Assembly: GCA_045639325.1 (NCBI GenBank)
Contig: JAZUCU010000015.1
Coordinates: 1 to 64,000, forward strand
Direction of reading: 5' to 3'
DNA: 64,000 bases
Source: RGIG8244 sp045639325
GTDB lineage: Bacteria; Verrucomicrobiota; Lentisphaeria; Victivallales; UBA1829
The notes beneath the pieces were generated by a model. It did no database searches, was not told the DNA's origin, and was given only the letters and a program-made list of their open reading frames with translations. Both the position numbers and the translations under genes were made by a program. Positions 7,691-14,771 of this stretch are shown here, in pieces (position 1 is the stretch's first letter; each line of letters starts with the position of its first letter).

Positions 7691-8434
7691 ATGGCAGAAG
7701 ATACTATTATTATCGACAAAGTTGAAGTCAGTGCTGACAAGAAGATTTTACTGGATTTTTTTGCAGAAACAACGGAATACACTATTCCTGATGGTGTAAC
7801 AACAATCAGCGAATATGCGTTCGAATCGAATGAATTACTAAAGAAAATAGTTATCCCTGCAAGCGTAACTGTGATTAAAGAAGGAGCTTTTCATGGTTGC
7901 GATCTTGAAACAGTTGTTCTTTCAGAGGGCTTGCTTGAAATACAGAACAGCGCTTTCGGAGCTTGTGACTGCTTAAAATCTGTTGTCATTCCGGATTGTG
8001 TGCAAAGTATTGGCGAAAGAGCGTTTTCCTTTTGTACATCACTTGAAGCAGTTACTCTCTCAAAAAATCTCACAAAAATTGGAAATGGAGCGTTCGATCA
8101 TTGTTCCTGTTTGAAATCTGTCGTAATTCCGGATGGTGTTACAGAAATTGAAAAGAATGTTTTTGCAGACTGTTGGAGTCTTGAGACAGTTGCGTTGAAT
8201 GATAATCTGACAAAAATTGAAAGTGGTGCGTTTGGGAATTGCAAAAGTCTTACATCGATTTCAATTCCGGCTGGCGTAACAGAAATTTCTATTGAAGCTT
8301 TCGGCGGTTGTCCCTGCGCAGAACAGATATTGAAAGATTATGTTCATCTGTTCACGATAAAGGGAAAGCCTTGTGCAGAAGAAATCAAAAGAGATTATCC
8401 GCATCTTTTTACAGGAAAGGATGAAGAAAAATGA
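7691..8434 (+). CDS. BspA-type leucine-rich repeat protein
   Basis: The 247 residues are mostly LRR_5 (BspA/Treponema pallidum type) repeats of about 23 residues: IPDGVTTISEYAFESNELLK, VIPDCVQSIGERAFSFCTSLEA, VIPDGVTEIEKNVFADCWSLET and so on, about six in all. There is no signal peptide or sorting signal, so this one is probably intracellular, unlike surface BspA adhesins. The end carries a short duplication (CAEQILKDYVHLFT and CAEEIKRDYPHLFT). The ATG follows AAGGAATAAAGATT. It sits between the Sel1 segment and the next gene, whose ATG overlaps its stop. The role is probably recognition or scaffolding. Confidence 0.85.
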   Translation: MAEDTIIIDKVEVSADKKILLDFFAETTEYTIPDGVTTISEYAFESNELLKKIVIPASVTVIKEGAFHGCDLETVVLSEGLLEIQNSAFGACDCLKSVVIPDCVQSIGERAFSFCTSLEAVTLSKNLTKIGNGAFDHCSCLKSVVIPDGVTEIEKNVFADCWSLETVALNDNLTKIESGAFGNCKSLTSISIPAGVTEISIEAFGGCPCAEQILKDYVHLFTIKGKPCAEEIKRDYPHLFTGKDEEK

Positions 8435-9099
8435 ATAAGCGATATTTGGAAAAACTTGAAAAACTTGTTGAAACATTGAAAACAACCAATAATTGTGATG
8501 CATATCGTATCGTTGAAAACGATATACCATGCTTACTCTATGACATTGGTTGCAGTTTGGTGGCAAATGACTTTAAGATCTCTCATTATGGTGATGAAGT
8601 TGTTTATTTAATTGCACAACATAAGCAAATTGAACATACATGCCATATAAGCCAGCTGGGAATTTGCATGGAATTTTATAACAAAAACAATCGAGCAAAG
8701 CGTATAGAACTAGCTATGCGTTATTTTCACCCCGGACGGATTTCATTACTGGTAATCATGTGTAAAAAGCAAGATGATCCTGATGACATCATTTTCCCAT
8801 GTTATGGAGTAAAAAAATTATCATGTTTTACAGAGCTACTGTCAATTACTTCCCAAATGAGTAATATGTTGGATCAGCTGGATGGATTTATTGAAGATGA
8901 ACCAGGAGTATTTGTGCGACAATTCTCAAATATTCAGGATATGTCTCAATTACAAGAACAAGTATTACCAGTTTGGCATGAGACTTTGGGGGTATTGAAA
9001 TCTTTATCAACTTGGAAACAATCTTCGTCTTCAAGTTATATTGCAGATTATTCTCCATATATGCGTAGAAAGCTCAATGATCTTGAAAAACAAAAATGA
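8431..9099 (+). CDS. Unknown protein, last gene of the P2 operon
   Basis: The start overlaps the preceding stop (ATGA), which indicates translational coupling. The 222-residue product has no signal peptide or membrane segment and no motif I recognise. It starts with a charged helix (KRYLEKLEKLVETLKTTNNC), has a mixed middle with the strand-like RISLLVIMCKKQDDP, and ends in a Ser-rich then basic tail. It is A+T rich like the rest of the island. The two genes downstream run the opposite way, and no clear terminator separates them. Confidence 0.6.
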   Translation: MNKRYLEKLEKLVETLKTTNNCDAYRIVENDIPCLLYDIGCSLVANDFKISHYGDEVVYLIAQHKQIEHTCHISQLGICMEFYNKNNRAKRIELAMRYFHPGRISLLVIMCKKQDDPDDIIFPCYGVKKLSCFTELLSITSQMSNMLDQLDGFIEDEPGVFVRQFSNIQDMSQLQEQVLPVWHETLGVLKSLSTWKQSSSSSYIADYSPYMRRKLNDLEKQK

Positions 9100-9119
9100 A
9101 AAATTCATTATTTTGAACT

Positions 9120-9485
9120 TTATCTTTTCTTCAAAAATTCACTGATTGCCCGGCTTAACTCTTCGTTGGGGAGTTGGTAGTAGCGGGCGTGGACTTTACG
9201 CCGGAAGGTTTTGGTGTACATTCTTGCGTAAAATTTTTCATTAATAGTCATATTTTTGCCGCGGAGTTCGGGGATTTTCTGAAAACTTTTGCAATTGCAC
9301 AATTCGTGCTGCAAGCGACATTTGCCGTGTTCCAGTTCCACGATGTAACGCTTATCTTTACGCAGATCGCGGCGGCTTGTCCAATGTTGGCAAATCAGGC
9401 ATAATTCTTTCAGATCCCGGATGCGGATGTAACGCTCCGGGATTTCGCTTTTCGGGTAACAGGCAACGGTGATCAGATTATTCAT
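9120..9485 (-). CDS. Small Cys-rich, probable zinc-binding protein
   Basis: Start 9485 is preceded by GTGGAG, which is also the last sense codons of the upstream gene (stop at 9488), so the pair is coupled. The 121 residues contain CLICQHWTSRRD then CRLQHELCNCKSF, i.e. C-x2-C...C-x6-C-x-C, suggesting a zinc site. The CxxCQ(H/F)W core is shared with the 78-residue protein at 17877 (CATCQFWD...CGCSIAR), so the two may be a family specific to this island. The C-terminal half is basic and helical. No catalytic motif is seen. Confidence 0.65.
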   Translation of the reverse strand: MNNLITVACYPKSEIPERYIRIRDLKELCLICQHWTSRRDLRKDKRYIVELEHGKCRLQHELCNCKSFQKIPELRGKNMTINEKFYARMYTKTFRRKVHARYYQLPNEELSRAISEFLKKR

Positions 9486-9487
9486 AT

Positions 9488-10105
9488 TTACTCCACGTAA
9501 CAATCATAATTATTTTCCGGACGCCGATTTTTCAATTCCGGTACGATTTTTAATACTTCGTCCCAATCGGCGGAACTCATCGCATTCAAATTCATTTTTC
9601 TGGCAACTTGTAACGGCGTGCGTTTTATGGCTTTCAAAAAATCCTCATCCTGCAAAGTCTGCAAAATCCGATCACCCTGAAAGAAATGCCACGGACAGCG
9701 TTTTACATATCTGGGGCGATGCTTCAGCAGTTTTACCCAGCAACGGGCGATTTCCATATTAGCCTGGATACGAACATCACGCATTGCGAGTTTGAAGCGA
9801 CGTTTGAAGATCGAATTTGCATCGCAACCATAGGGGATTTTATCGAGTTTTTCCTCTTCGAGAAAATATTTCCGCAATTGTTCCGCTTCACTGACTGCGG
9901 ATGCGTATTCCCGTTTTCCCCACTCGTGGTCAAAACGCTCATCGAGAGCCGCTTCCACATCTGATTCATGAGAGTAGAAAAATTCGTGATCGATCAGCAA
10001 TGCATAATTGTGGAACGGCACAATTTTTTTACCAGCGATCAGCAAATCCGTGAAGGCTTTACGATTATAATCCGGCAGTTTGATTTTTACAGTAACAGTT
10101 GGCAT
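9488..10105 (-). CDS. Unknown protein under sigma-54 promoter P3
   Basis: Start 10105 is chosen because AAAGGA precedes it and because earlier in-frame ATGs (up to 10156) fall inside the P3 promoter. The 205 residues begin MPTVTVKIKLPDYNRKAFTD and are rich in Arg, Lys and Trp, e.g. CWVKLLKHRPRYVKRCPWHF. There is no signal peptide, membrane segment or motif I can name. The acidic-basic composition and its pairing with a Cys-rich protein suggest a nucleic-acid role, but this is a guess. Confidence 0.65.
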   Translation of the reverse strand: MPTVTVKIKLPDYNRKAFTDLLIAGKKIVPFHNYALLIDHEFFYSHESDVEAALDERFDHEWGKREYASAVSEAEQLRKYFLEEEKLDKIPYGCDANSIFKRRFKLAMRDVRIQANMEIARCWVKLLKHRPRYVKRCPWHFFQGDRILQTLQDEDFLKAIKRTPLQVARKMNLNAMSSADWDEVLKIVPELKNRRPENNYDCYVE

Positions 10106-10139
10106 GGTTTTATTCCTTTCGATGTTCTGCATCCAATAA

Positions 10140-10155
10140 AGCAAAAAGCGTGCCA
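10140..10155 (-). promoter_or_regulatory. Sigma-54 promoter P3 (minus strand)
   Basis: Read on the minus strand this is TGGCACGCTTTTTGCT, identical over 16 bases to P4 and P5 and a full match to the -24/-12 consensus. It drives 10105-9120 and is divergent from P4, 103 bp away. Confidence 0.9.
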
Positions 10156-10189
10156 AGTGTGATTTGAGCGGAATCAGATAATCTTATCA

Positions 10190-10230
10190 TTCAAAATTTG
10201 AAAACCACTTGTCAGAATTTGACTATCAAA
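10190..10230. promoter_or_regulatory. Candidate shared enhancer (UAS) between P3 and P4
   Basis: Two palindromes lie here: TTCAAA-A-TTTGAA (10190-10202) and TTTGA-CTA-TCAAA (10218-10230). They are between the two divergent sigma-54 promoters, 35-75 bp from each. The first recurs as TTCAAA-T-TTTGAT 64 bp upstream of P5. The position and symmetry fit a bEBP dimer site; binding is inferred. Confidence 0.5.
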
Positions 10231-10257
10231 CAAGTCTTTTCTTGCAGAAAATCAAGT

Positions 10258-10273
10258 TGGCACGCTTTTTGCT
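10258..10273 (+). promoter_or_regulatory. Sigma-54 promoter P4
   Basis: TGGCACGCTTTTTGCT, a full -24/-12 match. About ten bases upstream and a few downstream are also the same as at P5, so the two promoter regions look duplicated. It precedes the ATG at 10309, which has GGAGG at 10299-10303. Confidence 0.9.
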
Positions 10274-10308
10274 TTATGGTTTGCAGAACACTAAATTTGG
10301 AGGTGTGT

Positions 10309-10827
10309 ATGAAAGAAAATGAAAAATCAAATGTCGCAAGAACAGAAAAAAACATTGAAAGCGTTGAAAACTTTTCTTATGGAGTTACTACATCAGAGGC
10401 TCCCCGAAAAAAGCTCAATCTTCTCGCCGTAAAATATGCTGACAGCAGCGAGGATTCCTTCCAAATTGAAGGAAAATGCCATGCTTTTTTGAATACAGGA
10501 TTTCTTGTTGATGGCGGTAAAGACTGGATCTTTTATTCCGCAGACGGCAATAAAATTGCAGAAATTGCTAAAACCATGCTTGGGCATGATGTCGAAATAT
10601 TGAGTGTAGGCTGTTATTGCTTCCGGAAAGATGACGACAGCAGGCAATATATCAATTTTAATGGCAAAACGTTAGATTTGAAAGTTCCATGCATTGGTAT
10701 TCCTGCAAATGTACAATTTGATCGTAAATTGAAAAAACAGTATGGTACATGGAGTAAACTTATGCAATTATTTAAGCAAATAGAAGAACAACATCGTACT
10801 CAGGATGAACAAAAAGAGAATATATAA
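10309..10827 (+). CDS. Unknown protein, first gene of the P4 operon
   Basis: ATG 10309 follows TTGGAGGTGTGT. The frame stays open back to a TTG at 10198, but that start would lie upstream of P4 and so cannot be on the transcript. The 172-residue protein has a charged N-terminus, then a mixed region (SFQIEGKCHAFLNTGFLVDG, DWIFYSADGNKIAEIAKTML) that looks like a small alpha/beta fold, and a Gln/Glu-rich helical end. No known family is recognised. It is followed by an overlapping frame carrying the next gene. Confidence 0.65.
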   Translation: MKENEKSNVARTEKNIESVENFSYGVTTSEAPRKKLNLLAVKYADSSEDSFQIEGKCHAFLNTGFLVDGGKDWIFYSADGNKIAEIAKTMLGHDVEILSVGCYCFRKDDDSRQYINFNGKTLDLKVPCIGIPANVQFDRKLKKQYGTWSKLMQLFKQIEEQHRTQDEQKENI

Positions 10828-10873
10828 ACCGATCAATCCGACAGGGCGTGATCAACTGCAACAAGGAAAATTA

Positions 10874-11401
10874 ATGAATCGAGAGTTAAAGGAAAAAATA
10901 TTTGCGGGCGCACCGTTGCTTTATAAACATTTCAAAGGGAATCCTCAAATGCGGATTGATTGTCCGGATGATCTTTTTGAGTTTATTTTTGAACTTTCAA
11001 GTAAGATCGAGGATTTCAACCGGCGTTTTCCCAAACGGCGGGTTTGCGCGATGAAAGTGGCGATGGAGTACGGTGAATTTGTTGTTATTACTAATCGGCA
11101 GGTATTCACCGTTCAAAAACTCATTGCCGCAACAGCTTCGCAAATCAAAAGTTATCGCCGCACTCTGAAGCAAGCCTTGCTGGAACGGGCGAAAGCCATT
11201 GGCACAACCGCATTATTCGGCTCAAGCTTGCTCCCGGATTGGAAACGGTTGATGCCGGATGACACTGACACTTTGCGGAAAATTCTGGAATACGCCGAAA
11301 AGCGTGCCGTTGTCCCGCAAGATCACGCCGACCTGGCAAACTGGTATAAAAAGTATTTGAATATTGATAAATCAAAGAAAGATGATCATGCGCTACTCTG
11401 A
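10874..11401 (+). CDS. Unknown basic protein
   Basis: ATG 10874 follows CAAGGAAAATTA. An earlier ATG at 10805 overlaps the previous gene and lacks a good ribosome binding site, so I prefer 10874. The 175 residues are basic and mostly helical (KIEDFNRRFPKRRVCAMKVA, then ASQIKSYRRTLKQALLERAK). There is no signal peptide or membrane segment, and no family is recognised. It sits in the P4 operon between an unknown protein and the VanX-like dipeptidase. Confidence 0.6.
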   Translation: MNRELKEKIFAGAPLLYKHFKGNPQMRIDCPDDLFEFIFELSSKIEDFNRRFPKRRVCAMKVAMEYGEFVVITNRQVFTVQKLIAATASQIKSYRRTLKQALLERAKAIGTTALFGSSLLPDWKRLMPDDTDTLRKILEYAEKRAVVPQDHADLANWYKKYLNIDKSKKDDHALL

Positions 11402-11427
11402 ATGTTTTTGGCGGGAGAATATGGAAA

Positions 11428-12027
11428 ATGCTTAAATATTTACGGCTTTATTACAATTATTTTCTGGTTAAGTGGAAGATCCGCAAGGTGCTTCCAGCAT
11501 ATTTTATCAACAAGGTCAAAGTTGCGGATTGCGGCGAAGAACTTGTTCAATATCAGGATGCGTGGGTGCGTAAGCGTGTGGCGGTAATGTTGGACAATGC
11601 TCAGAGATCCTTACCGCCGTATTTAGAAATAAAGGTTGTCAGCGGTTTCCGCAACGAAACGGAACAGCTTGCGTTGCGGAAAAAGTTCGGTAATACCCAA
11701 CAGGTCGCTGCGGACAGCGGTCACTCTACCGGAGGGGCGGTAGATGTAATTCTGCTCTATTGCGGTAAGGAGATTGATTGCGGAAGTGAATCTTTGGAAT
11801 TTACGCCATCAACTCCGACCTGGAGCAAGGGATTGAACCGTCAACAACAGCGTTGCCGTTTCATTCTTTACAATGCAATGACTCAAGCCGGTTTTGTCAA
11901 TTATCCGCTGGAGTGGTGGCATTTCTGTTTTGGTGACAAGATGTATGCCGCATACAAGTTTGAGAAAAAAGCAATTTATGGAAAGGCGACGATCCCATGG
12001 CAACCCGATTTGTTCAAGACCGAATGA
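11428..12027 (+). CDS. VanX/DdpX-like D-Ala-D-Ala dipeptidase
   Basis: The Zn site of the peptidase M15D (VanX) family is present: SGHSTGGAVDVIL near residue 97 (family SxHxxGxAxD, supplying His and Asp ligands) and EWWHFCFG near residue 160 (catalytic Glu and third His). The enzyme hydrolyses D-alanyl-D-alanine. The 199 residues match the usual family length of about 190-200. No signal peptide is seen beyond a basic N-terminus (MLKYLRLYYNYFLVKWKIRK), so it is probably cytoplasmic. It overlaps the next gene by 31 bp. A peptidoglycan-precursor hydrolase in a sigma-54 conflict-like operon is unusual; it could slow wall growth when induced. Confidence 0.85.
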   Translation: MLKYLRLYYNYFLVKWKIRKVLPAYFINKVKVADCGEELVQYQDAWVRKRVAVMLDNAQRSLPPYLEIKVVSGFRNETEQLALRKKFGNTQQVAADSGHSTGGAVDVILLYCGKEIDCGSESLEFTPSTPTWSKGLNRQQQRCRFILYNAMTQAGFVNYPLEWWHFCFGDKMYAAYKFEKKAIYGKATIPWQPDLFKTE

Positions 12028-12518
12028 TTTATACAGAAGTTATCGCCAAACTCATCCCGCGAACCAAACAGCGGCTGTGGATCGCTACTGCTGACATCAA
12101 AGATATGCATGTGGAACACAACGGAACAATGGTTCCGTTTTTGAAGATCCTTGCGGAGCTGATCGGTCGCAGCGTGGAAATCCGTCTCATCCACGCAAAA
12201 GAACCGGGACAGCCCTTCCGGGAGGACTTTGACCGTTATCCCCGACTTGCCAAGTATCTGGAACGGGTACTTTGCCCGCGGGTACATTTCAAATGTATCA
12301 TTATCGACGGTAAACAAGCCTACTTCGGCAGTGCCAACTTGACCGGAGCGGGCATGGGAGCAAAGAGCGAAAACCGCCGCAACTTTGAAAACGGCATATT
12401 GACTGATGAGCCAAGTTTGATCGAGCCATTATCAGAGCAGTTCGATTCCGTCTGGCGCGGAGCAAACTGTAAAAAATGCGGCAGACGGCAATATTGTCCG
12501 GATTGCCCGGTGATGTGA
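11997..12518 (+). CDS. Single-HKD phospholipase D-like nuclease
   Basis: The 173-residue protein has one HKD motif near residue 97, HFKCIIIDGKQAYFGSANLTG (H-x-K-x4-D-x6-GSxN), typical of the PLD superfamily. Proteins with one motif, such as the Nuc endonuclease or BfiI, act as dimers. Here the likely substrate is nucleic acid rather than lipid, since there is no membrane segment or secretion signal. The tail CKKCGRRQYCPDCPVM gives a four-Cys zinc finger. It starts inside the dipeptidase gene and ends 10 bp before the helicase gene, so it is translationally linked to both. Confidence 0.85.
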   Translation: MATRFVQDRMIYTEVIAKLIPRTKQRLWIATADIKDMHVEHNGTMVPFLKILAELIGRSVEIRLIHAKEPGQPFREDFDRYPRLAKYLERVLCPRVHFKCIIIDGKQAYFGSANLTGAGMGAKSENRRNFENGILTDEPSLIEPLSEQFDSVWRGANCKKCGRRQYCPDCPVM

Positions 12519-12528
12519 GAAAGTAATT

Positions 12529-14283
12529 ATGGCAGATACAGAAATAAAGTTAAGTGATGAGCAGCAGGAGGCATTGAATTTGATGCTTTCCGGAAAAAAT
12601 GTATTTCTTACGGGAGAAGCCGGAACCGGTAAATCAACCATCTTGCGTAAGTTCAGAGAGCAATGCCAGAGGGAATGTGTTTTTCTCGCTCCCACCGGTA
12701 TTGCAGCAATCAATGTATCCGGTTCAACATTACACAGTTTTTTTATGTTGAAGCCGGGACTGTTGACAGATGATTCGCTGGAAGATATCAGTAATAAATC
12801 AAAGAAAGCGCTGATCCGCAAAACGAAAGTCATTGTGATTGACGAAATATCTATGGTGCGCAGTGATATATTCAATGCTATTGATATTCGTTTGCGCTCT
12901 CTGGTAGACTATCGACATAAGGACAAGCCCTTCGGCGGCAAACAGCTTATTCTGGTGGGCGACTTTTTCCAGTTGCCGCCGGTGGTAAAAAGCGGTCTTG
13001 AAGAAGATTATCTTTTCAACGAACTTGGTGGTATTTATGCTTTTCAAACGCCATTGTGGAAAAGTGCCAAATTCAAATGTGTTTTTTTGAAAACGGTTCA
13101 CCGGCAGCAAAATGACAATCTTTTTCTTTCCATTCTCAACCATTTGCGGCATGGCGACCTGGATACCAATGATATTTCCTTGCCGGACACAACCGAAAAG
13201 GTAAACGTGTTGGAAGCTCTGACCAGAAGTTGCGTCAATCAGCCGGAATTGGAACACGAGCCGGTAAATCTCTGCACCACCAACAGAGAGACCCAAACGC
13301 TTAACGCTTATCATAAAGGGAGAATTACCGGCGATAACTTTATTTTCAAGGCAACTGTTTCCGGTAAGTTTCAGGAACGGGATTATCCGACTTCAGCCAT
13401 GTTGGAGCTGAAAATCGGGGCAAGAGTTATGCTTTTGAACAACAAACGCACTCCCGATGGGAAATTTGAATATGTCAACGGCGATACTGGTGTTGTAGAG
13501 CGTATTTATAATTCTTCCGAACCGTCAGTGGCAATATTGCTGGATAACGGCAAGCGTGTTTCTGTTGGTATCGCCCAATGGGAAAACATGGAGTATGAAT
13601 TGGAAACCGACCGGATGACCGGTAAAGAGGTAATCCGCCAACGGGAAGTTGGAAAATTTATTCAGTTGCCGCTGAAACTTGCTTATGCCATAACAATACA
13701 TAAGTCTCAAGGGTTGAGTTTGGAATGTGTTGCAATCAAACTTGGCAACGGATGTTTTTCCCACGGACAGCTTTATACCGCAATTTCCCGTTGCCGCAGC
13801 ATAAAAAATCTGCGGATCGACCGGAAACTTTTTGCGGAAGATGTCATTATTGACCCGGTGGTGATTGAATTTTATAAGCAGTTGGAAGCTCCGGAAGTTT
13901 CTCAAAGAGAAACAACTTTGACGATCCCGAAAGAATTTGAAAAAGCAATGATGGAATATCTTGCCGAGCTTCAGTGCAAAAAAGAGAAAGTTCATACGAC
14001 TCCAGCGACATTGGAACTACCGTTGTTTGCAGCACAAACGGAACCGGACAAAGTATATTCCCATAAAGATATAGACCATTTGCTGATAGTTTACGACTAC
14101 CAGACCGGTCAGGAAAAAGGAGAGTTGACTGCTAAAAAAAGAAATGGAGTCGGATTCAACAAAGTCGATGCACCGATCTTATCGGAATTAGCTGAAAAGT
14201 TTTTAAGCGATGGTTTTTTAAGCTCGGCAGAATTAAAGACTGTTTCGGAAAGAATTGCAAAATACCACAAACAATGGGCATAA
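12529..14283 (+). CDS. PIF1-like superfamily 1B DNA helicase
   Basis: Helicase motifs appear in order: Walker A GEAGTGKS (residues about 29-36), TLHSFF (motif Ia region), Walker B VIVIDEISMV (about 101-110), GDFFQLPPV (motif III, about 144-152), and the C-terminal AITIHKSQGLSLE and YTAISRCRS (about 384-415). These mark a 5'-3' PIF1/RRM3-type enzyme. The 584 residues include an added C-terminal region (from about 440) that ends in a compact helical domain (NKVDAPILSELAEKFLSDGFL). A bacterial PIF1 next to a PLD nuclease suggests joint action on DNA structures or R-loops. It is the last gene of the P4 operon. Confidence 0.9.
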   Translation: MADTEIKLSDEQQEALNLMLSGKNVFLTGEAGTGKSTILRKFREQCQRECVFLAPTGIAAINVSGSTLHSFFMLKPGLLTDDSLEDISNKSKKALIRKTKVIVIDEISMVRSDIFNAIDIRLRSLVDYRHKDKPFGGKQLILVGDFFQLPPVVKSGLEEDYLFNELGGIYAFQTPLWKSAKFKCVFLKTVHRQQNDNLFLSILNHLRHGDLDTNDISLPDTTEKVNVLEALTRSCVNQPELEHEPVNLCTTNRETQTLNAYHKGRITGDNFIFKATVSGKFQERDYPTSAMLELKIGARVMLLNNKRTPDGKFEYVNGDTGVVERIYNSSEPSVAILLDNGKRVSVGIAQWENMEYELETDRMTGKEVIRQREVGKFIQLPLKLAYAITIHKSQGLSLECVAIKLGNGCFSHGQLYTAISRCRSIKNLRIDRKLFAEDVIIDPVVIEFYKQLEAPEVSQRETTLTIPKEFEKAMMEYLAELQCKKEKVHTTPATLELPLFAAQTEPDKVYSHKDIDHLLIVYDYQTGQEKGELTAKKRNGVGFNKVDAPILSELAEKFLSDGFLSSAELKTVSERIAKYHKQWA

Positions 14284-14413
14284 AACAGTTGATCTTTGTA
14301 AAAATGTCTATGACTATTTTTCTAATGACACACATTATTCAAATTTTGATTGTCATGTTCATATTTTGACAAAACAATGAGTTTTTTATTGTTTTTTTTC
14401 ACTAAAATCAAGT
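14284..14413. promoter_or_regulatory. P5 upstream region with candidate enhancer
   Basis: No gene. TTCAAA-T-TTTGAT at 14338-14350, followed by TTTTGACAAAA near 14365-14375, mirrors the palindromes between P3 and P4 and lies 64 bp before P5. Long T runs (14385-14400) are present but without a clear terminator stem. Confidence 0.5.
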
Positions 14414-14429
14414 TGGCACGCTTTTTGCT
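14414..14429 (+). promoter_or_regulatory. Sigma-54 promoter P5
   Basis: TGGCACGCTTTTTGCT, identical to P3 and P4. Unlike the other four, it lies far (343 bp) from the next start codon, which leaves room for a transcribed non-coding region. Confidence 0.9.
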
Positions 14430-14641
14430 TATATATTGACGGTGCTTGTAAAATTCTAGAAATTTTGCGGCAAAGTGCTTGAAAAATCTGTAATCGGTGT
14501 TATGTTAGAAAATGGTTTGAACGATCAGACCATTTCACAATTACAGAAGCTCGCATTTTTATAGAAAAACTTGCAAACTTTTTCGAAAAAAGCAAATGCG
14601 GCACAAGCAGGGCAGTTCCTGTGTTTGAAAAAACATAATGG

Positions 14642-14723
14642 AGCGTGTCCGACTTTGTCGTGGCTGCTTTTTAGGTTTGCAAGTACCTTCTATGAAGCAC
14701 GATGATTTCGGGCACGCTTTTTT
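14642..14723 (+). ncRNA. Candidate structured RNA downstream of P5
   Basis: AGCGTGTCCGA (14642-14652) pairs with TCGGGCACGCT (14708-14718) as 11 bp with one G-U pair. Inside it, TCGTG (14658-14662) pairs with CACGA (14698-14702), CTT (14667-14669) with AAG (14695-14697), and AGGT (14673-14676) with ACCT (14685-14688). The outer stem runs into TTTTTTG, as in an intrinsic terminator. GGGCA (14710-14714) can instead pair with TGCCC (14726-14730), so a switch is possible. It could be a separate small RNA of up to about 280 nt from P5, or an attenuator for the 14772 gene. Confidence 0.55.
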
Positions 14724-14771
14724 GTTGCCCGGAAAGCAGAAACTGAAATTGTAAAAGACTGGAGGAATCAC

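Noticed and set aside
10106..10156. Extended N-terminus of the 9488-10105 protein from ATG 10156
   Set aside because: That ATG lies inside the P3 promoter and cannot be transcribed from it.
10198..10308. Extended start (TTG 10198) of the first P4 gene
   Set aside because: It would lie upstream of promoter P4 and has no ribosome binding site; ATG 10309 has GGAGG.
11402..11587. Frame starting MFLAGEYG just before the dipeptidase gene
   Set aside because: Overlaps the VanX-like gene in another frame and has no homology; the dipeptidase start at 11428 is better supported.
14559..14771. Minus-strand frame over the candidate RNA
   Set aside because: Translation is Cys/Arg-rich low-complexity text without a ribosome binding site; the region has base-paired structure instead.
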